Program-made: the position numbers and the translations under genes
The notes under the pieces: generated by a model
Databases searched by the model: none
Seen by the model: the letters and a program-made list of their open reading frames with translations, nothing else
What the model was told of the DNA's origin: nothing
Shown here: piece after piece, positions 32,045 through 39,080 of the stretch
How positions within the stretch are numbered: position 1 is the stretch's first letter
Layout of the letters: every line of letters begins with the position of its first letter
Origin: a virus
Reading direction: 5' to 3' (one strand)
DNA: 58,444 nucleotides
Virus record (IMG/VR): IMGVR_UViG_3300017963_004517
Span: 1-58,444 of that record

Positions 32045-32359
32045 TTACTCCTTATATGAACGTACTTCATACTCATACGGTTTCGCATTCTTGCGAACCT
32101 CAAGAATAGCTTTGATAATCTTGCTCTTGACAGAGGGTTTAGGACTTGGAACGTCATCCCATTCCGGAAGAGCTCTCAACTGCGTGACAGTCATAGAGTC
32201 CAGCAAGCCGGCATCATTAGCCCGAGGGGGAGCCGACGATGCGCGATAGACAACCCGGTCGCCGCAACGAGCGATAACCAAATCATAACGTTCTGGATCT
32301 GGCACCACGGGCAGAAAATGGTTGTGCCCACGAACAGGGCATTTGACATCTTCGGGCAT
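32045..32359 (-). CDS. HeH/LEM-like structural-region protein, paralogue of 33776-34105
   Basis: The C-terminal half, LLDSMTVTQLRALPEWDDVPSPKPSVKSKIIKAILEVR, has the layout of a small helix-extension-helix domain. The 33776-34105 protein carries the same pattern with LETLTVAQLKALPEWGEVEP and IVAAILAIR. The N-terminal part has CPVRGHNHFLPVVP but no full zinc site. It sits between the major tail protein and the tail-terminator-like gene. Role unknown. Confidence 0.6.
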   Translation of the reverse strand: MPEDVKCPVRGHNHFLPVVPDPERYDLVIARCGDRVVYRASSAPPRANDAGLLDSMTVTQLRALPEWDDVPSPKPSVKSKIIKAILEVRKNAKPYEYEVRSYKE

Positions 32360-32853
32360 TACAATCCTTCTCTCGGCACAATCTGCCTCACGGTCACAAG
32401 GCAGACCTGCCGAATATGAGAATAAACAACCATCGAATCCTCTGTCCCAGATACCGGGATATAGCTGGGACGGTCCTCGCTTGACAAGATCGCGTCACGC
32501 ACAAATTGAGTTTTGCCAAGATTTCGGCCTTTTTGGGTGTGATTTAGCAGATATATCACATCGCCTCGATAGGCTTTGAAACCGTTCTCATTCCAGGCCT
32601 TTGTCTCTGACGTTTTCCAGCGGACCATCAGATCTAACAGGATTTCCCAGGAGTATTCGATAAACCCGGAAGTATCCTCGGTCTGGGGGAATGCACCCGG
32701 ATAGGTGAACGCAAAATGGTCGAAGCCGGCACTCAGATATTGGTCATCCGAGGCCGTCACCTGTTTTGTCGCGTCAGTCCAATATGAGGACAACTCTGTT
32801 CGCAGCAAAGTAATCAATCCGGTCTCGCACAATTTCCAATAGTCGGTTGCCAT
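32359..32853 (-). CDS. Tail-completion or terminator-like protein (164 aa)
   Basis: Located between the gp10-like connector and the tail-tube side, with an overlapping start and stop chain. Shows ELSSYWTDATKQVTASDDQYLSAGFDHFAFTYPGAF, common to tail-terminator-type proteins. Assignment is mainly positional. Confidence 0.5.
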   Translation of the reverse strand: MATDYWKLCETGLITLLRTELSSYWTDATKQVTASDDQYLSAGFDHFAFTYPGAFPQTEDTSGFIEYSWEILLDLMVRWKTSETKAWNENGFKAYRGDVIYLLNHTQKGRNLGKTQFVRDAILSSEDRPSYIPVSGTEDSMVVYSHIRQVCLVTVRQIVPREGL

Positions 32854-32854
32854 T

Positions 32855-33346
32855 TTATTCGTTCACTCCAAAGCCTTCCTGTCGGGCGATCTCTTTCAGC
32901 ACCCGCTTGACTGTCAAAGGCAGCTTCTTTATAAAGCGGTCCTTGACAATCTTGAACAGATTCCAGCGTCCTCGATGGATACGAGATTGCCGGCCGGTAC
33001 TGCGAGCCGTGCCGCCAATGTATTTGGCATGCGCGAGCGGGTTACCAACATCATACCCATCCTCGCGCTTGATCACCTTCCAGGCCTTGGCGTAATCACC
33101 ACTTCGCTTGGTAGGGATCCCGCGACCGAAGCCGTCACTGGCAAAGAAGGCCTTACGCTGCCTGACCGAATCCCATTGGATTGGATATGTCGGCTTCTTG
33201 CCCGGCTCCTTCATCTTCGACCGGATAGCCACTGCAGTATCGTATAGACGCTGCCGGCTAACCAGCGGAATCTTTTTTCGCAGCCGCTCGAACCGCTTGG
33301 CCACGAGGGTCGCCGGCGGTACGATCTTGAGACTCAGGAATGGCAT
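32855..33346 (-). CDS. HK97 gp10-like head-tail connector (163 aa)
   Basis: A basic helical protein (VAKRFERLRKKIPLVSRQRLYDTAVAIRSKMKEPGKKP) with HAKYIGGTARSTGRQSRIHRGRW resembles gp10-type connectors, where a conserved strand precedes an aromatic/Gly stretch. Position fits. Confidence 0.6.
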   Translation of the reverse strand: MPFLSLKIVPPATLVAKRFERLRKKIPLVSRQRLYDTAVAIRSKMKEPGKKPTYPIQWDSVRQRKAFFASDGFGRGIPTKRSGDYAKAWKVIKREDGYDVGNPLAHAKYIGGTARSTGRQSRIHRGRWNLFKIVKDRFIKKLPLTVKRVLKEIARQEGFGVNE

Positions 33347-33359
33347 GGTAAGGTACTAA

Positions 33360-33776
33360 TTACAACAGGTCGAAGGATGCAACCTTGCGCCCCGTGTCGA
33401 CCTTTGGGACGCCCTGGTTTTCGAAGCCGACTGATTTGCGCTGAACCCAATCGTGAACCTCTTTGTCAATAGTGATAAACGGGGAGAGGCCTCGAGTAAG
33501 GATATTTTCGGAATAGAACCGGCCTGTCCTGTGGGCAGCGTCTACCAGGTCACTCACAATTCCTTCGACCAACAGGTCGAGCTCTTTGACAACCGCAGCC
33601 AGAGTAACCGGAACAGTGAAGCCTTCATCAGCCAACGCCGTATCGACCATGGCGCTGACATCATCCAGCCATCCGGTAACCGTCGCTGATGTTGGAATCG
33701 TGGAGGTTGTAAAAGTGCCAGAATCCGACCAAAGCGCATTCATCGCACCCACGCCGGCGACTGTCCCGTAGGCCAT
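33360..33776 (-). CDS. Head-tail connector or adaptor-like protein (138 aa)
   Basis: Sequence TATVTGWLDDVSAMVDTALADEGFTVPVTLAAVVKELDLLVEGIVSDLVDAAHR forms helices as in small phage adaptor proteins (gp6-like). It lies right after the capsid-side paralogue 33776-34105 and before the gp10-like gene. Confidence 0.55.
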   Translation of the reverse strand: MAYGTVAGVGAMNALWSDSGTFTTSTIPTSATVTGWLDDVSAMVDTALADEGFTVPVTLAAVVKELDLLVEGIVSDLVDAAHRTGRFYSENILTRGLSPFITIDKEVHDWVQRKSVGFENQGVPKVDTGRKVASFDLL

Positions 33777-34105
33777 TAGCCGGCCTCACGTGCTTCCTGT
33801 TGATGGGGTACACGGATAGCCAGAATGGCAGCCACGATCTCCGGTTTAGTGCTCGGGCGAGGTGGTTCGACCTCACCCCACTCCGGAAGAGCCTTCAACT
33901 GTGCAACAGTCAGGGTCTCGAGGTGGGCAGCATGATCAGGCGCCTCTTCGGGAGGGGCATTCTCGCCCTTGACCAACTCCAGGATATCTCGAAACCCTTC
34001 GGCTTCGTCGGTCGTCAATTCAATGGTGTCGCCTGGCCCGTATTGATTATACGGACCAAAGCGACGACCAGGTAGAACTCGATAGGTATACTTTTTATCA
34101 GGCAT
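33776..34105 (-). CDS. HeH/LEM-like structural-region protein, paralogue of 32045-32359
   Basis: N-terminal region (YTYRVLPGRRFGPYNQYGPGDTIELTTDEAEGF) is a small beta domain. The C-terminal LETLTVAQLKALPEWGEVEPPRPSTKPEIVAAILAIR segment matches the other copy about 1.7 kb away. It directly follows the major capsid gene in transcription order. The pair may arise by duplication with different N-terminal domains. Confidence 0.6.
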   Translation of the reverse strand: MPDKKYTYRVLPGRRFGPYNQYGPGDTIELTTDEAEGFRDILELVKGENAPPEEAPDHAAHLETLTVAQLKALPEWGEVEPPRPSTKPEIVAAILAIRVPHQQEAREAG

Positions 34106-34160
34106 TGCTTATCTCCTAATCCCCAGAGGGGATGTAAGTCAAACCTTATAGCCGGCTCAA

Positions 34161-35147
34161 CTAGCAGCCGGTCGCGTGTAGAACGCCACACCGACTGTTA
34201 GCATCGTATTTGATGCGGGGAACCTGCGCAATCATGACACGGTAATCTGTGATCATGCCGCCCATCTCGGCCCATGTGATCGGCGCCAGGGTCATGCCAA
34301 TGGCCAGGTCGACCACGTCTGAGGTCATCTGCACCATCACCATATGGCCGGCGGTTAGTTCATAGCTGGGCTTTACGTCAATGACTTCTGGGATGTTCTG
34401 TTTGACCACAGAGATCTCGCTCAGGTGAGCAGTCGGGTCAATCAGGTTGAGGGTCTCGCCGTATTGAGTCGAGGCCAGGTAGATCATGAACGGGCCCTTG
34501 AACCCAATGGCACGCAGGGCTGTAAGTCCGCCCGTCACCGCCTTGTAGAAGTTGCCGGCAGTACCGAAGTCGCCGGAACCCAGGCCAGCCGCAGTCGTCG
34601 AGATGCGGTTCGTCGCATTGGTGTATCCCTGGATGGTATAGCCGGCCAATTGCTTGGCATGGCCGGAGAAGAGCATGGTCTCCAGGGACTCAGTCACCAC
34701 TCGGGTAGCCGCTGCAACGTGGTCGGTTTCCAGTGGATCTCCACTCTGGCGAGCAGATTCCAGGTCACGGAGGTCGAACGCGAATTCCTTGTAGATCACA
34801 GGAACCGGGATGTTGACCTGCGTATATTCCAGCCGGTCACGCTCACCACGAACGTCCACACTCATGGTAACGTTGGCAGCCGTCATATCGCCGACCTGCT
34901 CATAGGCGCTGACCTTCGAACCCAGGCCTCCCAATTTCTTGGTAAGCCCACGGCTCATAAGATCCGCCACGCCGTTCAATTCGATCTTGGCAGTCTGGAG
35001 AACAACCTTGTCGAGCTCGAGCCACTCATCTTTTTGCAGCAGGGCATTCTGGTGCATGCCCACATGAGGCCGGATCTTATGTTGCGCAGCAGCAACTCCA
35101 CCACGGCCGAACAGGGTCATAATGTCGCTTGATTTTGCTGTGAACAT
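34161..35147 (-). CDS. Major capsid protein (HK97/encapsulin-like fold)
   Basis: A 328-aa protein with VNIPVPVIYKEFAFDLRDLESARQSGDPLETDHVAAATRVVTESLETMLFSGHAKQ, close in style to the conserved spine-helix/P-domain region of encapsulin-like capsid proteins (DUF2184-related). It follows a decoration-like gene, a scaffold-like gene and the protease. Length fits a capsid subunit without a large N-terminal scaffold domain. Confidence 0.8.
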   Translation of the reverse strand: MFTAKSSDIMTLFGRGGVAAAQHKIRPHVGMHQNALLQKDEWLELDKVVLQTAKIELNGVADLMSRGLTKKLGGLGSKVSAYEQVGDMTAANVTMSVDVRGERDRLEYTQVNIPVPVIYKEFAFDLRDLESARQSGDPLETDHVAAATRVVTESLETMLFSGHAKQLAGYTIQGYTNATNRISTTAAGLGSGDFGTAGNFYKAVTGGLTALRAIGFKGPFMIYLASTQYGETLNLIDPTAHLSEISVVKQNIPEVIDVKPSYELTAGHMVMVQMTSDVVDLAIGMTLAPITWAEMGGMITDYRVMIAQVPRIKYDANSRCGVLHATGC

Positions 35148-35635
35148 TATATAATCCTCACTCTCACGCGAGCCGCTGTGGTGCCGGCGGAATTATCCAC
35201 CGCCTCGGTTGCGCGTCCAATCATTTTTTCTGGGAGTTGGGCAGCAGCCGCGTAGGCCATCAGATATCCATCAGAGGCGCTTTGTACCAACCCTTCGGCT
35301 GCAACGCTCTGGCCAGGCCCCAACAGGGCATAAACGATATCGCCTGGTCTGGGGAACCAAACCTTGACTGCCGCGTTATCATCATCGTAGTCGACATCGA
35401 TGTCGCCCAGGGTCTTGGAAACAGAGTCCTCGTTCAAACCCTCGATAGCGAACATACGCTCTGCATTCCCACCCTGGGTGGTGTGCGGACGTACTTCGCC
35501 GGCTACGGTTTCGACCAGCATGCCGGGAGTGATCGCGGTCACGCCCGAAGCAGTGATCGGGGCAAGCGGGAATTCCTCGTAGTTAGGTTCTCCCGCGCAT
35601 TTCAGCACAATCGTGCTGGGAGCAGACTTAGCCAT
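35147..35635 (-). CDS. Capsid decoration-like protein (162 aa)
   Basis: Small beta-rich protein just upstream of the major capsid gene, with PLAPITASGVTAITPGMLVET and WFPRPGDIVYALLGPGQSVAAEGLVQSASDGYL. Decoration proteins often have this type of strand/loop-rich layout and neighbourhood. Start at MAKSAPS (35635). Confidence 0.6.
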   Translation of the reverse strand: MAKSAPSTIVLKCAGEPNYEEFPLAPITASGVTAITPGMLVETVAGEVRPHTTQGGNAERMFAIEGLNEDSVSKTLGDIDVDYDDDNAAVKVWFPRPGDIVYALLGPGQSVAAEGLVQSASDGYLMAYAAAAQLPEKMIGRATEAVDNSAGTTAARVRVRII

Positions 35636-35641
35636 CATCGT

Positions 35642-36235
35642 CTATTCCTCCTTTGCATTTTTGAACAGGGATTCGATATCGGGCATAGGCGCAACATCTT
35701 CCTTGTTCGCTTTGACGGTCTGGGGATTGAGCAAGCTGTAATCCACCGTCACGTCATGACCATCGAATGAGCGTGCCAGTTTTTTCAGGGTCGTCACGGG
35801 CACATCCTCCAGGTCGGCCTCTTCGAACTGGCCGGCGGAGTTGGCCACGATCTGGGTGACCAGAGCGTCACGATCCCGGTCCTGTTGGTTCTGGATGAAC
35901 TCAACAGCCTCAACTGCATTGAGCAGCAGTCCTTTGTAGGCATCGAATCCGCCAATCTCATCGATCAACGAATTGAGCTTCAAAAGGTTAGCGACATCAG
36001 GTCCTGGATCCCGACCGGGAGCCTGAGCCTGGTGAGCGTTCTGCTTGGGAGATGCCGAAGTGGGTTCGTCGTCCTTTTTCTTGTTCTTCGCTTCCCAGGC
36101 CTTCTGCTCATCCTCGCTCATCTCATCCCAATCATCCGGGTAGTCCATCTGATTGGTAGAGATATCCTCGATAGCGTCCTCGTTCACATGGAAGCCAAAG
36201 AGTTCAGCGAGTTTTTGGAATTTTGTTTTTTCCAT
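35642..36235 (-). CDS. Scaffold-like acidic helical protein (197 aa)
   Basis: Start at MEKTKFQKLAE (36235), behind GGAGA. Acidic N-terminal half (DEMSEDEQKAWEAKNKKKDDEPTSASP) and helical C-terminal half (LLLNAVEAVEFIQNQQDRDRDALVTQIV). Phage scaffolds are similarly acidic and helical and lie between protease and capsid genes. A longer upstream frame would read through the protease gene. Confidence 0.6.
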   Translation of the reverse strand: MEKTKFQKLAELFGFHVNEDAIEDISTNQMDYPDDWDEMSEDEQKAWEAKNKKKDDEPTSASPKQNAHQAQAPGRDPGPDVANLLKLNSLIDEIGGFDAYKGLLLNAVEAVEFIQNQQDRDRDALVTQIVANSAGQFEEADLEDVPVTTLKKLARSFDGHDVTVDYSLLNPQTVKANKEDVAPMPDIESLFKNAKEE

Positions 36236-36245
36236 CGTCTCTCCT

Positions 36246-37979
36246 TTACTGAACAGATTCCAATAACGATAGTGCCACAGCAAGGCCTTCCAAGTCTTGC
36301 TGGTTTTTCTTAGGTTTTCCACTGATGACTGATACTACATCAGGAATAGGATCATGAATAATAGGCCTCTTGTAATCTTCTGAATCGCGATCCCAAAGTG
36401 ACAAAATCTCTTCGTCAGAATAACCTTTTTTTTGCAGATATTTGTAGTCTGATTCGCTCCACATGGGGTGAGATACTATTCGTTCTTTTATAGGTACTTT
36501 AGAAGCGGATTTTGAGCCGGCCCCCTTCCCACCGTGTATACTCTGCGGACTCCCAGACTTATGCGGACCAGGACCGTAGTGATTAGTTTTCATCCACTTG
36601 CCGTCCTCTTCTTTCCAGCCGGCGCGTTTCACCGCGCCCCAGGCGATCTTGGCAGCCTTTTCCTCGTCGTGCTCTTCCTTAGCCTTTTGGTAAACAGACT
36701 CCCAGAGATCCTTGCCCTCAGCCGGCAGGGAGCCGGTCACGTTTACTTTTAGGGATCTGGCCTTTATTAATTTTTCTTCAAAAGATTCGAGGGTATCGAA
36801 AACCTTATTGTACTCATCAGGATAATTCCCCTTCATGACCTCTTCACGCCCATATGATTCTGACAAAAATGCCGTCAAATCACTCCTGGCTGATCGCAGA
36901 GTATCAAGTTGTAGACCAAGAAACCTGCTCCCTTTTTTTGACAACTCTGATGCAGATAAATCGGAACGCTCTTTCAAACCCCGATAAACTTCGCGTGTCG
37001 ATTTTGGTAACGAAACCCCTCCAGCCTTCCCGGTCGTAGACGTAGAAGCGGATTTTGAGCCGGCACCCTTCCCACCATGCACACTCTGCGGACTCCCGTC
37101 CTTGTGCGGACCAGGACCGTAGTGGTTCTGTGCCACTTTGTGAACATAGCGCGTATCTTTGATAACCGGGATCCACTCCGGCTCGTCGTCAAAGTAGACC
37201 TTGCCACTGGCTGGGTTATAGGTATAGCCGACTTGAAAATAATCATTCCCGCGTCTGACGAACACATGCGTGTCGGTCGTTTCTTCGACATAAGACTCGA
37301 CAGGAACCGTAGTCTCGGATCCGAGCTCACTGGCGCGTTTATCGCGCACGCGCATCAAATCCGTGAATCCCTGCCGGATATCATCGAGGCGCTTCTCGTA
37401 AGTTCCAGGGCTGGCACTGTTGCGGTTCAACCCGCAGCCATCAGCCAGGGAGCAGGCTCCCGCCTCCTGGGTAAGCAGCGCGATGTGATCCGGGTGTATT
37501 TTCTGGTCAACATAACTGTAGTCACGCCCATTGAAATTGCCGGCCTGGGGAACAGACTCTGACCAATAGCCCGTCGAAGTCTCGACCTCTTGACTGTTAT
37601 CGATCCGCTCCAGGACCAGGGCAGCATCCTGATTATTCTCGTTGTCCCTCAACGACACGAGCAAATCCCTGTCCAGCCAATACTCGCCGACCAGACGACG
37701 CCCGTCCATTTTGGCATTATAGAACCGGCCAACCACAGGGACATCTGGATCCGGCACTCGGGCAGAGCCCCCGTTCTTTTTGGGATGGGGGAGCACTACC
37801 GGGATGTCGTTCCAATCGTTGACAAACGACCCGAACTCATCCGCCGGCACAAAACGCCCATTGAGTACACCCTCGACCAGGGGAACGCCGTTCACAACAA
37901 GCCACCGCTTGCCGGCGCGTTCCACCTCTCGGAAGGTGGGCAATAGGCGATTCGAGGCAAAAGCCAGTGATGTATCCAT
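36246..37979 (-). CDS. DUF2213-like prohead protease with linker-joined C-terminal modules
   Basis: Residues 1-187 match the DUF2213-like maturation protease pattern (VVNGVPLVEGVLNGRFVPADEFG, PVVLPHPKKNG, HPDHIALLTQEAGACSLADGCGL). After a linker-rich stretch, GPGPHKDGSPQSVHGG (about 288-303) leads to an unassigned helical segment and a ChaB-like segment (SLPAEGKDLWESVYQKAKEEHDEEKAAKIAWGAVKRAGWK, about 417-456). A second GPGPHKSGSPQSIHGG (about 469-484) leads to a C-terminal unknown domain. Gene promoter and palindrome lie at 38024-38061. The maturation protease function is inferred from family and position. Confidence 0.75.
   Translation of the reverse strand: MDTSLAFASNRLLPTFREVERAGKRWLVVNGVPLVEGVLNGRFVPADEFGSFVNDWNDIPVVLPHPKKNGGSARVPDPDVPVVGRFYNAKMDGRRLVGEYWLDRDLLVSLRDNENNQDAALVLERIDNSQEVETSTGYWSESVPQAGNFNGRDYSYVDQKIHPDHIALLTQEAGACSLADGCGLNRNSASPGTYEKRLDDIRQGFTDLMRVRDKRASELGSETTVPVESYVEETTDTHVFVRRGNDYFQVGYTYNPASGKVYFDDEPEWIPVIKDTRYVHKVAQNHYGPGPHKDGSPQSVHGGKGAGSKSASTSTTGKAGGVSLPKSTREVYRGLKERSDLSASELSKKGSRFLGLQLDTLRSARSDLTAFLSESYGREEVMKGNYPDEYNKVFDTLESFEEKLIKARSLKVNVTGSLPAEGKDLWESVYQKAKEEHDEEKAAKIAWGAVKRAGWKEEDGKWMKTNHYGPGPHKSGSPQSIHGGKGAGSKSASKVPIKERIVSHPMWSESDYKYLQKKGYSDEEILSLWDRDSEDYKRPIIHDPIPDVVSVISGKPKKNQQDLEGLAVALSLLESVQ
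36490..36581 (-). repeat. Linker-coding repeat, copy 2 in protease gene
   Basis: Encodes the second GPGPHKSGSPQSIHGGKGAG linker of the protease gene; closely similar in DNA to 37043-37124. Confidence 0.75.
37032..37049 (+). repeat. 18-bp dispersed repeat in protease gene
   Basis: Exact GGTCGTAGACGTAGAAGC, encoding ASTSTT directly after the first Gly/Pro/His linker. Confidence 0.95.
37043..37124 (-). repeat. Linker-coding repeat, copy 1 in protease gene
   Basis: Encodes the first GPGPHKDGSPQSVHGGKGAG linker. Overlaps the end of the 18-bp element. Confidence 0.75.
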
Positions 37980-38023
37980 AAAAATAGCGCGACTCCGGGT
38001 TTTTAATCCGAAGTCACGCTTCT

Positions 38024-38061
38024 GTGCTATTATATTAGCACAATAGGGTAAGAAATGTCAA
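38024..38061 (-). promoter_or_regulatory. Capsid-region promoter with palindrome over the -10
   Basis: Minus-strand TTGACA (38061-38056) and TAATAT (38037-38032) are spaced 18 bp. GTGCTATTATATTAGCAC (38024-38041) is a palindrome covering the -10 and could be an operator. Downstream, an imperfect hairpin at about 37987-38020 includes the GGAG before the protease start, so translation may be occluded. Confidence 0.65.
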
Positions 38062-38073
38062 TCTACCAATGTA

Positions 38074-38289
38074 CTATACCTTGAGTCGTAAATTGACGTA
38101 ATCTATGCCAAGGCTGGTAAATAGATCGCGTTTCCGTGGATGAATCTTTGGCCGCTCGGCTGCGACGATGGCCTGGATCCGAGATTTAGACAACCCATAC
38201 TTGACCATCAAGTTCTCCATATTCATCTTGAGGCTATCTTGATAAATATTGCGATTCCTGTACTCGATGGCAATCGTCCTGGCTATCAT
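38074..38289 (-). CDS. Small helix-turn-helix-like protein (71 aa)
   Basis: ATG at 38289 overlaps the upstream stop (ATGA). The segment MVKYGLSKSRIQAIVAAERPKI resembles a compact HTH. The basic C-terminal half (HPRKRDLFTSLGIDYVN) may bind nucleic acid. It is the last gene before the capsid promoter and could act on the palindrome there. Confidence 0.55.
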   Translation of the reverse strand: MIARTIAIEYRNRNIYQDSLKMNMENLMVKYGLSKSRIQAIVAAERPKIHPRKRDLFTSLGIDYVNLRLKV

Positions 38290-39080
38290 GGCCAATACAA
38301 CTTTTTATAGCCTGCGAGAAGCAGATATGATGGATAGAACACTGGCTTCCGTGTGATAAGAGGGATAGGTACACCCTTGGTGAGACGGGGGAAACGGTTC
38401 ACGGCAAATGATCCATCAGGGAAATCCGGGTCTTTCAGGTCACCGGCCTTGATGATAGTTGCCCAACAAATGCGCCGGTCAGTCAGGATGTCAATGTCAC
38501 AATCATAGGGGATGTTGTTCTCCCACCCGTACTCAGTATTGGCAAGATGCCAGGTGTCTATGCACACGTTCGTGTTCGCTATCGTCCCGTTGTGAACATT
38601 GGATCCAGTGGTACGGATAGCATCGAAGCCAGGATCCTCGGATTCCAGATTCTCACCCGCTACCCAATTGGAAAGGGGAACTGAGTTTGGACCATAGCCG
38701 GTGCCGCGTGTGTTCCAAAACGCAACGCCGGCGCTATAGGTTCCGGTATACGCTCGCACAATGTGATCGTGCTGGTCAGCGGTCAAGAGCCCAGAGCGAG
38801 TCCCGTCCAGGTTGAACATACGATGCCCGTACTCGGACAGCGCCATCAGGTTGGCACAAAACCACTGCCCATGCCGATCCATCCTGACCGCATGGCTGTT
38901 CGTATGATTGGACTCTTCGCCGAGCAAAAACACATCAGGCGCACCGCCAAGCTCGATTGCCTTTGGCCTGATCGGATAGAACTCCCTGCTGCGAGGTGGG
39001 AAAAATTCTGGAGTAACCCAAAACCCATCTTGGGGAGGTACGGCCGGCTCATTAACCCGTACACTTATCGAGACTTTCAT
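38286..39080 (-). CDS. Unknown structural-region protein (264 aa)
   Basis: No domain recognised. Aromatic- and Asp-rich sequence with VRMDRHGQWFCANLMALSEYGHRMFNLDGTRSGLLTADQHDHIVRAYTGTYSAG. The start overlaps the endolysin stop (ATGA), so it is made with it. Could be a lysis accessory or virion protein. Confidence 0.45.
   Translation of the reverse strand: MKVSISVRVNEPAVPPQDGFWVTPEFFPPRSREFYPIRPKAIELGGAPDVFLLGEESNHTNSHAVRMDRHGQWFCANLMALSEYGHRMFNLDGTRSGLLTADQHDHIVRAYTGTYSAGVAFWNTRGTGYGPNSVPLSNWVAGENLESEDPGFDAIRTTGSNVHNGTIANTNVCIDTWHLANTEYGWENNIPYDCDIDILTDRRICWATIIKAGDLKDPDFPDGSFAVNRFPRLTKGVPIPLITRKPVFYPSYLLLAGYKKLYWP

Noticed and set aside
37429-37446. T-arm-like GCGGTTCAACCCGC in the protease gene
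   Set aside because: It is inside a coding region and lacks acceptor strands.
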